Source: Marinococcus luteus_A (GTDB lineage: Bacteria; Bacillota; Bacilli; Bacillales; Marinococcaceae). From it: a stretch of DNA of 64,000 nucleotides. The notes under the pieces are model-generated. The model was given only the letters and a program-made list of their open reading frames with translations. It made no database searches and was not told the DNA's origin. The number at the start of each line of letters is the position of its first letter. The first letter of the stretch is position 1. Below, one piece after another: positions 25,564-34,147 of this stretch. The stretch covers positions 62,001 to 126,000 of the forward strand of contig NZ_JAXRUV010000005.1 of the NCBI RefSeq assembly GCF_034497705.1, read 5' to 3'. The position numbers and the translations under genes were made by a program.

Positions 25564-25588
25564 GGCCCGGAGATTTTTTCTCCGGGCC
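25564..25588. terminator. Rho-independent terminator
   Basis: GGCCCGGAGA pairs perfectly with TCTCCGGGCC. It lies between the converging chemoreceptor and oxidoreductase genes, with a T-rich stretch on the plus side. Confidence 0.85.
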
Positions 25589-25595
25589 TTCTTTG

Positions 25596-27137
25596 TTATT
25601 CAAGATCTGTTTTACGCTTCAGCGCCGTTACTGCCGGCCCTTCAATAACTTCTCCGTCATAGGAAAATCTTGAACCATGGCACGGACAGTCCCAGCTCCG
25701 TTCTGCATTGTTCCAGGAGAGATCGCAGCCCATATGTGTACAGGTGGTGTCTACAACATACAGTTGGCCCTTTTCGTCCCTGTAAGCGCCTGCCTTTCCG
25801 TCTTCCGTATTGATTAAAGCTCCTTCATCATTCTCCAGGTTCTTTTCTTTATCCCCTCTGTTGGCCTTTCCTTTAATCATTTCTTTTCCTACGTCCATGT
25901 TTTCGGAGGCAAAGGATTGAATGTTTTTCTTTTTCAGCTCGGAGCGTGTCGGATCAAAAGCTTCCTTATACACATTCTCCTTGCCGAGTACATAATCAGC
26001 GAGCATTTTCCCTGCTGCTTCACTGTTGCTCATGCCCCACTTCATAAATCCGGTGGCAGTAAAAATCTGTTCTTCCCCGGATGTCATTGGGCCCACATAG
26101 GGCATTTTGTCCAGAGTGATCATATCCTGCGCCGACCAGCGGTAAGGCACCGTCTGCAGGCCGAAGTACTCTTCCCCGAAGCTGCGCAGTGCTTCGTACC
26201 GTTCGAACGTATTCGTTTCATTTTTTCCGGACGTGTGTCCTTCTCCGCCAATTAAAAGCAGATTCTCCCCATTTTCATCCTTTGCTGTACGAATTGACCG
26301 CGAAGGGGAATCTACACTGATGTACATATGCTTTGGCATCGTCTGAACTTTCGCCCCGATGATGTATGAACGCTCCACATGCAGACGACTATAGTATTTC
26401 CCCATACCGTCGTTAAAAGGGAAATGACTTGTTACCAAAAGGTAGTCGCTGGTAATCGTGCTGTCGTTGTTTGTGTTCACCACTACTTTCCCCTTGGCTT
26501 TATTCACATCAGCTGCACGTGTATTCTCGTATACACGCCCGCCAAGACGAACAACTTCTTCAAGAAGAGCCCGGTAATAATGCACTGGCTGAAACTGAGC
26601 CTGATCGCGGATTACGAGAGCCCGCTCGACAGCGTACGGAAGATCATGTTCGTCAGAAGCATCGCCGCCGTTTACATTTAATAACCGGTACGCCTCCGCT
26701 TCCTTCTCCATCACTTTTTTCTGCTGCTCGCTTTTCGTATAAATAAAAGCGTCCCGCTCCTCCCATTCACAGTCAATATTAAGCTCAGTAACCCGCTTGC
26801 GCATATCGCTGATCGCCTGTTCGTTAGCTTCAAAATACTGGCTGGTTTTTTCCCGGCCGTGATTCTGAATGAGTTCATCATACACCATCCCGTGCTGGGA
26901 GGATATTTTTGCCGTGGTGTTCCCGGTTGTACCTTCGAGCACCCTGCCCGCTTCTAGCAGCACCACCCTCGTTCCGGCCTTTGCTAGATAGTAAGCTGCT
27001 GTGATGCCGGCTGCCCCGGCTCCTGTGATAGTCACTTCAGACGTGTCTTCTCCACTGTGTGCAGGCATGTGTGTAGTTTCGCTTTCCTTAAGCCATAAAG
27101 AATTGGGATATAAAGGGACATGTTTATCGTTAGTCAT
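25596..27137 (-). CDS. yhfW: FAD-dependent oxidoreductase with C-terminal Rieske domain (YhfW-like)
   Basis: The N-terminal part is a DAO-type FAD enzyme: Rossmann motif ITGAGAAGITAAYYLAKAG (residues ~37-55) and TTGNTTAKISSQHG. The C-terminal ~90 residues are a Rieske 2Fe-2S domain with CTHMGC and CPCHGSRF, the two ligand pairs. This matches the B. subtilis YhfW architecture (about 510 residues). It probably oxidises an amine or amino-acid-like substrate and passes electrons through the cluster. It is the last gene of a four-gene run with ctaG, so a link to the respiratory chain is likely but not shown. The ATG is behind AAGGAGG. Confidence 0.85.
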   Translation of the reverse strand: MTNDKHVPLYPNSLWLKESETTHMPAHSGEDTSEVTITGAGAAGITAAYYLAKAGTRVVLLEAGRVLEGTTGNTTAKISSQHGMVYDELIQNHGREKTSQYFEANEQAISDMRKRVTELNIDCEWEERDAFIYTKSEQQKKVMEKEAEAYRLLNVNGGDASDEHDLPYAVERALVIRDQAQFQPVHYYRALLEEVVRLGGRVYENTRAADVNKAKGKVVVNTNNDSTITSDYLLVTSHFPFNDGMGKYYSRLHVERSYIIGAKVQTMPKHMYISVDSPSRSIRTAKDENGENLLLIGGEGHTSGKNETNTFERYEALRSFGEEYFGLQTVPYRWSAQDMITLDKMPYVGPMTSGEEQIFTATGFMKWGMSNSEAAGKMLADYVLGKENVYKEAFDPTRSELKKKNIQSFASENMDVGKEMIKGKANRGDKEKNLENDEGALINTEDGKAGAYRDEKGQLYVVDTTCTHMGCDLSWNNAERSWDCPCHGSRFSYDGEVIEGPAVTALKRKTDLE

Positions 27138-27159
27138 TGCAGTTCCTCCTTATAATTAT

Positions 27160-27918
27160 TCAGGCTGCCGGTGTTTCATCCTGTCTGGGACGGGCCGCTT
27201 TATACCAGTGCCAGCAGAGAATTACCATAATGGCAATATCCACCGCGTCCCCCCCGTAATACATCAGCATCGAACCCGCCTGCGCAGCTTCCTGCCCGAC
27301 TCCGTGCGGCGGCGCGGCATATAAATACTTGGATAAAATACCGTGTCCTGCAAGGGCTGTTACAAGCACCCCGGACCGAAACAAAAAAGAATACCGGTGC
27401 GGCGCCGGATCGATATAAATAATAGAAGCTGTAAACACATATCCCGCTAAGAAAATATGAATATGAATGGCAGTATAAACAAGAGCAGACTCATGCATCA
27501 ATACGTACAATCCAGTCGTATACAAAAGCCATAGGCCTCCGATGTTTAGCACTGTGGCCGTCACCGGATGAGATACTATTGCCACAAAGCGGCTCCGCAG
27601 TAATTTAGCCAGTTTTTTCGCTGAAGGCACCGGGAGAGTGCGGAGAGCAAGCGTCACGGGGGCCGCAAGCACCATACAAAGCGGGGCCAGCATACCAAGC
27701 AGCAAATGGCCGGTCATATGAATGACAAATGAATCATGAGCCATCCGGGGGAGCGGCCCAAGCACCGAAATGACTGCCGCCGCTGTCCCGACAGCAAACA
27801 GCCCAATGCGATATACCGGCCATCCAGTGTCACGAAAAGCGGCAGCAAGATACAAGAGACAGACAACGACAAAAGGGGCTGCGAGCACACCTTCTGCAAA
27901 ATAATGTAAAGTAGTCAT
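27160..27918 (-). CDS. ctaG: Cytochrome c oxidase assembly protein, CtaG/caa3 type
   Basis: A 252-residue protein with six or seven hydrophobic helices and the CtaG_Caa3 pattern: HMTGHLLLGMLAPLCMVLAAP, SHPVTATVLNIGGLWLLY and HIHIFLAGYVF, whose histidines are conserved in the family. In B. subtilis CtaG is needed for assembly of caa3 oxidase, with a probable role in copper delivery. The start ATG lies two bases after the stop of the DUF2243 gene and lacks a strong ribosome site, which suggests coupled translation. No oxidase subunit genes are in the window. Confidence 0.88.
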   Translation of the reverse strand: MTTLHYFAEGVLAAPFVVVCLLYLAAAFRDTGWPVYRIGLFAVGTAAAVISVLGPLPRMAHDSFVIHMTGHLLLGMLAPLCMVLAAPVTLALRTLPVPSAKKLAKLLRSRFVAIVSHPVTATVLNIGGLWLLYTTGLYVLMHESALVYTAIHIHIFLAGYVFTASIIYIDPAPHRYSFLFRSGVLVTALAGHGILSKYLYAAPPHGVGQEAAQAGSMLMYYGGDAVDIAIMVILCWHWYKAARPRQDETPAA

Positions 27919-27922
27919 CGGT

Positions 27923-28414
27923 TTACACAGCTGCTCTCTGCTTTTTTATCCGCGAAGTTTGTCTCCATATGATTATTCCGGCTACAAGAAGTATGAACGC
28001 ACTGATGTTCCATACTAAATCATATGGCAGAATGTCCACACCGTACCTTATTTGATGGATCCCCATCCACTTATGCTGAACGATCCCGTCATACAGCTGA
28101 AAGAAGCCTACTCCGGTTAACACTCCTCCGATCCACCGGCGCAGCCAGAAGCTCTGCCGGCGCCGAAGATCAGCAAACATAAACAGGGCAGCTACTGTCG
28201 CAAACCAGCTGAATGCATGAAAAAAACCATCCGAAACGATCCCGACAGCCGTGGTCGATAAATCGTAAAAATGATGCCAGTTCAGCAGCTGGTGAAAAAC
28301 CACTTCATCTATAAAAGCGATGAGCCCGAGACCGAAAAGAAGGCCGGATATCAAGTTTCTTCCGGCATAATTCGCCTGGTTTCTCCGAAGCATCGCTTCG
28401 TTTTTTTCTGACAT
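27923..28414 (-). CDS. DUF2243-family membrane protein
   Basis: A 163-residue protein with four helices. The pattern AFIDEVVFHQLLNWHHFYD, SDGFFHAFSWFATV, RWIGGVLTGVGFFQLYDG and HKWMGIHQI is that of DUF2243; several conserved His and Asp residues lie at helix ends and could bind metal or heme. The start ATG is behind GTAGGAGG. It is followed by ctaG, a pairing I know from other bacteria, which suggests a respiratory function. The biochemical role is unknown. Confidence 0.85.
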   Translation of the reverse strand: MSEKNEAMLRRNQANYAGRNLISGLLFGLGLIAFIDEVVFHQLLNWHHFYDLSTTAVGIVSDGFFHAFSWFATVAALFMFADLRRRQSFWLRRWIGGVLTGVGFFQLYDGIVQHKWMGIHQIRYGVDILPYDLVWNISAFILLVAGIIIWRQTSRIKKQRAAV

Positions 28415-28430
28415 GACTAAGCCTCCTACG

Positions 28431-28802
28431 TTACATATCCGTTTTCACACGATTGCTCGAAAAAAGCACGTGCGTGCCCAGATAAAAATGAAACATATAT
28501 TCTGCTGTTCCCATCAGCACAGCGGCTGTTATTGCTGCAAGCAGCACCGGGCCCGAAAAGGAAATTACAGCACCTGCAATTAAAATAATCGCAAATACCA
28601 GACCGGCATCTATAGCCGCTGCGATCAAGCTTTTTACACGGGGGAGCAGCACGAGATCACCGAGCGGATAGCTGATTGCGCCGATAATAATAGTAAGCAC
28701 CAACACACTCCAAACAGAGACCCCGTTTGCGATACCGAGCACCAAAAATAACAGAGCCGCTGTCATTACCCCTTTTCCAGTTAATGCTTTAACGTGCTTC
28801 AT
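28431..28802 (-). CDS. DUF2512-family membrane protein (YndM-like)
   Basis: A 123-residue protein with four predicted helices; IISYPLGDLVLLPRV-like and GTAEYMFHFYL segments match DUF2512, a family largely limited to Bacillales. The function is unknown. The start ATG is behind AAAGGAGGAG. It begins the run leading to DUF2243, ctaG and the Rieske oxidoreductase (gaps of 16, 4 and 22 bases) and is preceded by a structured leader. Confidence 0.75.
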   Translation of the reverse strand: MKHVKALTGKGVMTAALLFLVLGIANGVSVWSVLVLTIIIGAISYPLGDLVLLPRVKSLIAAAIDAGLVFAIILIAGAVISFSGPVLLAAITAAVLMGTAEYMFHFYLGTHVLFSSNRVKTDM

Positions 28803-28836
28803 GTTCTCCTCCTTTCTGAAGCTGGTTTATAAAACG

Positions 28837-28874
28837 CAAAAAGCCAGGGAAAGACGTATCTCTTTTCCTGGCTT
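28837..28874 (-). terminator. Hairpin upstream of the DUF2512 gene
   Basis: AAGCCAGG(G)AAAGA pairs with TCTTTTCCTGGCTT; on the minus strand it is followed by TTTTGCGTTTT. It can end the AbgT operon transcript or act as a leader attenuator. It is related in sequence to hairpins at 43014 and 46458. Confidence 0.65.
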
Positions 28875-29030
28875 ACCGCAAGGCTGTTGTCCCGCGATTG
28901 CTGCCCTCATTTATTCTGATAATGTCTGGCTATACTTCTATTTCCTTCAAAAGTATATCCATAAACGCTCTTTTAGTTTCAAGGATACTCTCTCTGCAAA
29001 AATTTTACATTCTCAAACCGCTTTGATCTC

Positions 29031-30341
29031 TTACTGCTCACGGAATTTTAAGCGGTAGACCCTTCTCGGTCTACCCCGGTGCCCTGACTGTTCTTCTCCT
29101 GTTTGCACTGCTATCTGATTTTCTTCGAGCTTCAATAATATTCGGCGCGCATTTCGCAGAGAACTGTTTAACCAACGGGCGATATCCTGAGCAGTCACAA
29201 TATCCTGGGAATAATACCGGGATAACGAATGGAGTTTAGATAGAAAAGCAGGACTCAAGCTGCTTTCCTTGTCTTTTTCATCGCTGTTGCTCATATTTCT
29301 CTGATCATAAGTAAAAGAACCAATTGCAGCTTCGTATTCTGTAATTCGAAGATCTTCATCTACGATAATAATAGAATTAGTCTTCGTTTCCCTCGCTTCC
29401 TGCAGGGCTCGTCGCGCGTTTTCTTCGGACTCAAGAGTCGTTTTTCCGTAACCGATGACTGTCCGCACTTCAAGGGCTGTATTCACCCGGGCGTCTTCCA
29501 CGAATTGAAACCACAATTGTTCACTTTCGAGTTCGATTTCCCCCCGGGTGGTGTAAATAAAATACAGACCATCTCCCATTTGTACATAGGAACCACGAGC
29601 TTTCTCTGCATAGTAAAGCAGCCATCGATGAAGGTCCAATTCTCTGTGCTTGCGCTTAAATGAATAAGATTCTTCCTGCAGGGCCTTTTGATCCTTAGCC
29701 ACCTCAATAGCTACTATAGCTATCTGAGATTTTCGATAAAGCATCGATTGCGCGCGTTCTTTAACGTATTTAAGCGTCAGCTGTATGGATAGCTTTGTAG
29801 GACGCACCCTGTAACAGGGGATATCTTTTTCTTGCATAGCTAAGTAAACTTCCCGGATGCTTGTAAATACAGCATCAATTTTCCCTTCATTATATAAAGC
29901 TTCATGAAAAGAAACTATTTTATCCGGAGAAATATACCCTTTATAAGAAAGGTTGAATATTTCAATGTCTTTTCCTAAAAATTCCCCACGTATTTCTTCA
30001 ATCTCATTTTCCTGAATAGTATCTAAGCTAATGTGCAATAATAATTGATTTTCTTTGTACTGAGCCTCAAGAAGTCTCCCTAATAAACTTGCACCGTAGA
30101 GGGGCGGGAAACTTGCATCCTTTTCACTCACCAGTTGATTGGAAATCGCTATGTCATAGGGGGACTGCCCAGAAAAAAACCAGAAATCAACTTTATGCTG
30201 ATTTGCTGGCACGATTTCTTTAATTTCGCTCGTCTGTTCGTAGGTGAGCGGTACAGCCTGAAAATCTTCATAAAGCTCCAACTCTTTTAACATAGATTGA
30301 ACAGAATCCCCTGGGCCGACCACGCCTATACGTATATTCAC
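29031..30341 (-). CDS. Transcriptional regulator with C-terminal winged HTH
   Basis: A 436-residue protein. The first ~200 residues resemble a two-domain alpha/beta sensor (starts MNIRIGVVGPGDSVQSML, with a nucleotide-fold look). The middle has a degenerate GGDEF-like fold of the kind found in CdaR/PucR regulators (VIGYGKTTLESEENARRALQEA). The last ~60 residues are a winged HTH (DIVTAQDIARWLNSSLRNARRILLKL, ending in a basic wing GHRGRPRRVYRLKF). The start overlaps the stop of the hydrolase gene (ATGA), so it belongs to the AbgT operon and probably regulates it. The effector is unknown. Confidence 0.75.
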   Translation of the reverse strand: MNIRIGVVGPGDSVQSMLKELELYEDFQAVPLTYEQTSEIKEIVPANQHKVDFWFFSGQSPYDIAISNQLVSEKDASFPPLYGASLLGRLLEAQYKENQLLLHISLDTIQENEIEEIRGEFLGKDIEIFNLSYKGYISPDKIVSFHEALYNEGKIDAVFTSIREVYLAMQEKDIPCYRVRPTKLSIQLTLKYVKERAQSMLYRKSQIAIVAIEVAKDQKALQEESYSFKRKHRELDLHRWLLYYAEKARGSYVQMGDGLYFIYTTRGEIELESEQLWFQFVEDARVNTALEVRTVIGYGKTTLESEENARRALQEARETKTNSIIIVDEDLRITEYEAAIGSFTYDQRNMSNSDEKDKESSLSPAFLSKLHSLSRYYSQDIVTAQDIARWLNSSLRNARRILLKLEENQIAVQTGEEQSGHRGRPRRVYRLKFREQ

Positions 30342-31597
30342 GCTTTCAACTCTCCTGTCTGTATCATTACATAATTAGCTAGAACCTGCACGCCTTTATA
30401 AAGATCTTCGAGACTTGCATATTCTTCAGGCACATGGCTTTTACCCTCCCTGCACGGAATAAAAACTAAACCTGCCTGCCATTTTTCAGCTATGTTCATG
30501 ATATCATGCCCTGCTCCGCTGTCCATACTGTGATATTGGCAGCCGGCTTTAACAGAAGCTTCCTGTAATTCAACGGATACTTCCGGAGAGAGAAGAACTG
30601 AAGCGTTATTAACCAATGTTTCGATTTCCAAATGGATATTTTGATTTTTTGCTAACTCTATTGCACTCGTACGGAGAATGTCTCCAGCTTCCTGTTTTCG
30701 TTTATCATTCACACTCCGGATATCGACACCGATAGTCACTTTTCCCGGTATAACATTCATTTCGTTCGGCTCACATTCAATAGTACTTGCCGTAGCTACA
30801 ATCTCTTCTCCACTTGCTGACTCAATTTTCTTGGCGGTTTCCGCTACCGTCTGAATAAAGGGAGCAGAAGCAGCCAAAGCATCTTTTCTTTTGTTCATAG
30901 GTGTTGTTCCGGTGTGACCAGCCTCTCCCGTAAAGACAAAAGACAAACGAAGCGGACATGCGATACCACGTACAATACCAATATCCTTACGTGCATTTTC
31001 AATTTTAGTCCCCTGCTCAATATGAAGTTCCACCACCCGGTGGAAAGCCTCCAGAGGCTGTTCAGCAAGATTCATATTGTTCCAATCAAGCCCCTGGCTG
31101 CGTACTGCCTCTTCCAGTGTCGTGCCATCAGAATCTTTCAAATGTATCAAATCATTTTGCAGGACAGGATTCAGCAGACCAGCCATGGCTTTACTTCCAA
31201 TTGTAGATACTCCAAAACGGGAAGATTCTTCTGATGCTGCGCAGATTACCGTTACGGGACGAGAAGGTATCCAACTTTTTTCCTTTAAGTATTGAATAAC
31301 CCCAAGACCGCACAATACTCCGGCAACACCGTCATACCCGCCCCCATTGGTAACTGTATCCAAATGCGAAATAAAAGCAATACTTGATTTTTCACTATTT
31401 CCAGGATTCCACACAGCCAAAATATTTCCTGCTTTATCTCTTTGAACTTGCATATCCAGGCTGTCTGCCAAATGAATAAATTCCTGCACAGCCTCCATTT
31501 CCTTATCCGAATAGCCAGGCCGGTTGAACCCTTCCAGCCGGTTCATAGTAGAAGTTACGTTTAACCGCAATAAATTTTTTTCCAGCCACTCTTTCAT
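30338..31597 (-). CDS. M20-family hydrolase (N-carbamoyl-amino-acid / allantoate amidohydrolase type)
   Basis: Zinc-binding residues of the HyuC/AllC branch are visible: SHLDTVTNGGGYDGVAGVL (His and Asp), ASEESSRFG (Glu-Glu), ELHIEQG (His), and GAGHDIMNIAEK near the end. Enzymes of this branch hydrolyse N-carbamoyl or ureido amino acids. The start ATG at 31597 is behind GGAGGGAGG and overlaps the stop codon of the preceding gene (TAATG); the more upstream ATG is within the ribosome site. It is third of the three hydrolases of this operon. The substrate is not known. Confidence 0.83.
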   Translation of the reverse strand: MKEWLEKNLLRLNVTSTMNRLEGFNRPGYSDKEMEAVQEFIHLADSLDMQVQRDKAGNILAVWNPGNSEKSSIAFISHLDTVTNGGGYDGVAGVLCGLGVIQYLKEKSWIPSRPVTVICAASEESSRFGVSTIGSKAMAGLLNPVLQNDLIHLKDSDGTTLEEAVRSQGLDWNNMNLAEQPLEAFHRVVELHIEQGTKIENARKDIGIVRGIACPLRLSFVFTGEAGHTGTTPMNKRKDALAASAPFIQTVAETAKKIESASGEEIVATASTIECEPNEMNVIPGKVTIGVDIRSVNDKRKQEAGDILRTSAIELAKNQNIHLEIETLVNNASVLLSPEVSVELQEASVKAGCQYHSMDSGAGHDIMNIAEKWQAGLVFIPCREGKSHVPEEYASLEDLYKGVQVLANYVMIQTGELKA

Positions 31598-32913
31598 TAT
31601 TTTTCCTCCCTCCATACGTTATTAACAAGAGGATAGATAAACGCGGCGAGCGCCGGGCCGAATACTGCTTCCTCATAATCGAAGGAAGGGTGGTGATGCC
31701 CCGCAGCAAGCTCTGTACCAAAAAGCATATAGGTGGCTTTTCCTCCTTTTCTTTGAACATGGTTAATCATTACCGTGGCGTCTTCGGAAGCTCCCACTTC
31801 TTTTGATGGCTCTACGTGTTCTACTAAACTGCTTTTTTCTAAAGCGGATGCTATCCAATGCTGCCATTCAGAATCACAATCAGCAGCCATGCCTTCGCCC
31901 GTATACTCTATCCAGCTCTCTACCCCGTACATCAACGCGCTCGCTTTAATCATCCGTTCTACTTCGTTCATCATATATTGATTCACCTCGGTAGAACCCC
32001 CCCGCGTTTCCCCAATAATCTTCGCAAAATCGGCCACAACATTGCGCCCAGAACCTGCGTTCAGTTTCCCAATATTAATCCTCGTATCTCCTTTAGAATG
32101 TCTGGAAATACCATAAGAATGAACAGCTGCCGCTGCTGCTGCCAATAAAGCATTTCCACCTTCTTCCGGCTTCGCTCCCGCATGGGAAGATATGCCTGTA
32201 AAAATAACGTCAAATTTAGTAGTAGCCAAAAATTTAGCAGCAGTCGCAGCTATAGTACCTGCCTTCATATCTGTAATACCGATATGGCCGCTCATAAAAT
32301 AATCGACATTGTCCAACCACCCGTTTGCAACGATTGCTTTTGCTCCTCTGCTTCCTTCTTCCGCCGGTTGAAATATGATAGTAACCGTACCATTCCATTC
32401 TTCAGGGTGCTCTGAAAGAAATGTGGCCAGACCCAGACCAAGAGTAATGTGACCATCATGGGCACAGGCATGCATTTCTCCTCGAAAAGCTGAAGCAAAA
32501 TTTTCTTTATTAGGAAAATGAGAATCTGCTGAAGTTTCTGTAATAGGCAGAGCATCAATATCCACTCTGTAACAGACGTGCGGACCTTCTTCCTTGCCTT
32601 CAAGCTGAATCAATGCCCCCGTATACCCGCCTTTTGTTTGTTGAATAAACTCTGCAGGGACCTGGAGCTCTTCTGCCTTTATTTCAGCTTTTTCAAGCAC
32701 GTTTTCATCCGGTACGCCCTGCCTCGCATTAGATTGGATCAGCTCTTCACCGTAAACAACTGTACCATCAAGTTTCTTCAGCTCTTGCGTAATGACATAC
32801 GTGGTATAGATTTCTGTCCATCCTACCTCTGGATATTGATGAAAGTGCCTTCTCCATTCCCGCAGCTTTGGGAGAAGCTTTTGAATACATTCATCGATCT
32901 TGTTTACAGACAC
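31597..32913 (-). CDS. abgA: AbgA-like M20 amidohydrolase
   Basis: A 438-residue M20D peptidase with RRHFHQYPEVGWTE at the N-terminus, YRVDIDALPITE, HACAHDGHITLGLGLA, PAEEGSRGAKA and the late AAGHHHPSFDYEE. The length and pattern (ACAHDGH rather than ACGHDGH) match AbgA, a subunit of p-aminobenzoyl-glutamate hydrolase, which releases glutamate and aminobenzoate. An abgT gene lies in the same operon. The usual second subunit AbgB is not clearly present; the neighbouring M20 gene is a different branch. Confidence 0.82.
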   Translation of the reverse strand: MSVNKIDECIQKLLPKLREWRRHFHQYPEVGWTEIYTTYVITQELKKLDGTVVYGEELIQSNARQGVPDENVLEKAEIKAEELQVPAEFIQQTKGGYTGALIQLEGKEEGPHVCYRVDIDALPITETSADSHFPNKENFASAFRGEMHACAHDGHITLGLGLATFLSEHPEEWNGTVTIIFQPAEEGSRGAKAIVANGWLDNVDYFMSGHIGITDMKAGTIAATAAKFLATTKFDVIFTGISSHAGAKPEEGGNALLAAAAAAVHSYGISRHSKGDTRINIGKLNAGSGRNVVADFAKIIGETRGGSTEVNQYMMNEVERMIKASALMYGVESWIEYTGEGMAADCDSEWQHWIASALEKSSLVEHVEPSKEVGASEDATVMINHVQRKGGKATYMLFGTELAAGHHHPSFDYEEAVFGPALAAFIYPLVNNVWREEK

Positions 32914-32919
32914 GTCTAC

Positions 32920-34125
32920 CTACCCCTTACCCTTTAAAAGTTTTAAGCCTTCAACCGCTTCATGGTACATAAATTCGATACCATAACCAAGAGCCCGCTC
33001 ATCAATGTCAAAGGATGGATCATGCAAAGGCTTCTGTACTTTTCGCTCGGGAATGGCAGTGCCAAGCCAGTGGTAATTTCCAGGGTATTTTTCCAGAAAA
33101 CGGGCAAAGTCTTCCCCACCAAGGCTTGGTTCTACCTGGGGCAATGATTCTTCACCATACAAATGGCGGGCTATTTCTCTGGCGTGCTCTGCCCATAAAG
33201 GTGTGTTTATTGTGGCCGGGTAGCCGTCAAAATATTTTAAATGACAAGTCACTTCAAACGATGCTTCTATCCCTGCCAGTAACTGACCAAGCTTTGTTTT
33301 AACTCTTTTTTTCAATTCATCTTTAAAAGTCCGCACCGTGCCTTCGAGAATGGTTTCATTTGCGATTACGTTATAACGCTCACCGCCCCGGATCGTGCCT
33401 ACAGTTACAACTGCCGCATCCAATGGATTGATATTCCGGCTGATTATGGATTGGATTTGACCAATCAGCTGACCTGCCGCTACTATCGAATCTTTTGTCT
33501 GGTGCGGCATGCTTGCGTGTCCTCCTGCACCTTTTATGGTGATTTCAAATCGGTCAGAGTTTCCCATAATAGGACCACTCATTACGCCGAACTGCCCTAC
33601 AGGCAGATCCGGCCATACATGCTGAGCTAAAACAGCATCCGGCTGATAAATTTCAAATAAACCGTCTTCCAGCATTTTAGCTGCCCCTCCCACAGGTGCC
33701 TGTTCCTCTGCGGGCTGGAACACACATAATACCGTACCCTCCAGTTCCTCTTTATTTTTTTGCAATAGAGCCGCAGTGCTCATCAGCATGGCTGTATGAG
33801 CATCATGACCGCATGCATGCATAACTCGCTCTTTTTTTGAGCGATATGAAGGAGAAGGCTCTTCTTCAATAGGGAGAGCATCAATATCCGCGCGCAGGGC
33901 TATCGTTTTTCCTGGGCGGTCGCCTTTAATGATGGCGAGGATCCCAGTTTCGGCAAAACCGGTTGTGTATTCAATTTGTTTTTCACGCAGGAAATTTTGT
34001 ATTGTTTCCGAGGTGTGATACTCTTCCCCGCTTAATTCAGGATACTGGTGAAAGTAATGCCTGTATTTTAGAACTGTATCTATTGCTTCATTTATTTCTT
34101 CTTCTGTTAATCTTCTGATGTTCAT
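32920..34125 (-). CDS. M20D amidohydrolase (N-acyl-amino-acid hydrolase type)
   Basis: About 401 residues. Motifs: YFHQYPELSGEEY, ALRADIDALPIEE, HACGHDAHTAMLM, QPAEEQAPVGGAAKM, and the late EPSLGGEDFARFLEK and HDPSFDIDE, which together carry the binuclear metal ligands. Family members remove acyl groups from amino acids (hippurate, N-acetyl, IAA conjugates). I start at 34125 behind AAGGGAGAG, giving a normal N-terminus; the longer version adds an unrelated extension. It lies between abgT and abgA with gaps of 22 and 6 bases. Confidence 0.87.
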   Translation of the reverse strand: MNIRRLTEEEINEAIDTVLKYRHYFHQYPELSGEEYHTSETIQNFLREKQIEYTTGFAETGILAIIKGDRPGKTIALRADIDALPIEEEPSPSYRSKKERVMHACGHDAHTAMLMSTAALLQKNKEELEGTVLCVFQPAEEQAPVGGAAKMLEDGLFEIYQPDAVLAQHVWPDLPVGQFGVMSGPIMGNSDRFEITIKGAGGHASMPHQTKDSIVAAGQLIGQIQSIISRNINPLDAAVVTVGTIRGGERYNVIANETILEGTVRTFKDELKKRVKTKLGQLLAGIEASFEVTCHLKYFDGYPATINTPLWAEHAREIARHLYGEESLPQVEPSLGGEDFARFLEKYPGNYHWLGTAIPERKVQKPLHDPSFDIDERALGYGIEFMYHEAVEGLKLLKGKG

Positions 34126-34147
34126 TGCGTTCTCTCCCTTTATACAA

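Noticed and set aside
28803..28960. c-di-GMP or other named riboswitch upstream of DUF2512
   Set aside because: A few words resemble the GEMM core, but the required AGGGCAAA and GGACGCAAAGC order is not present, so no name is given.
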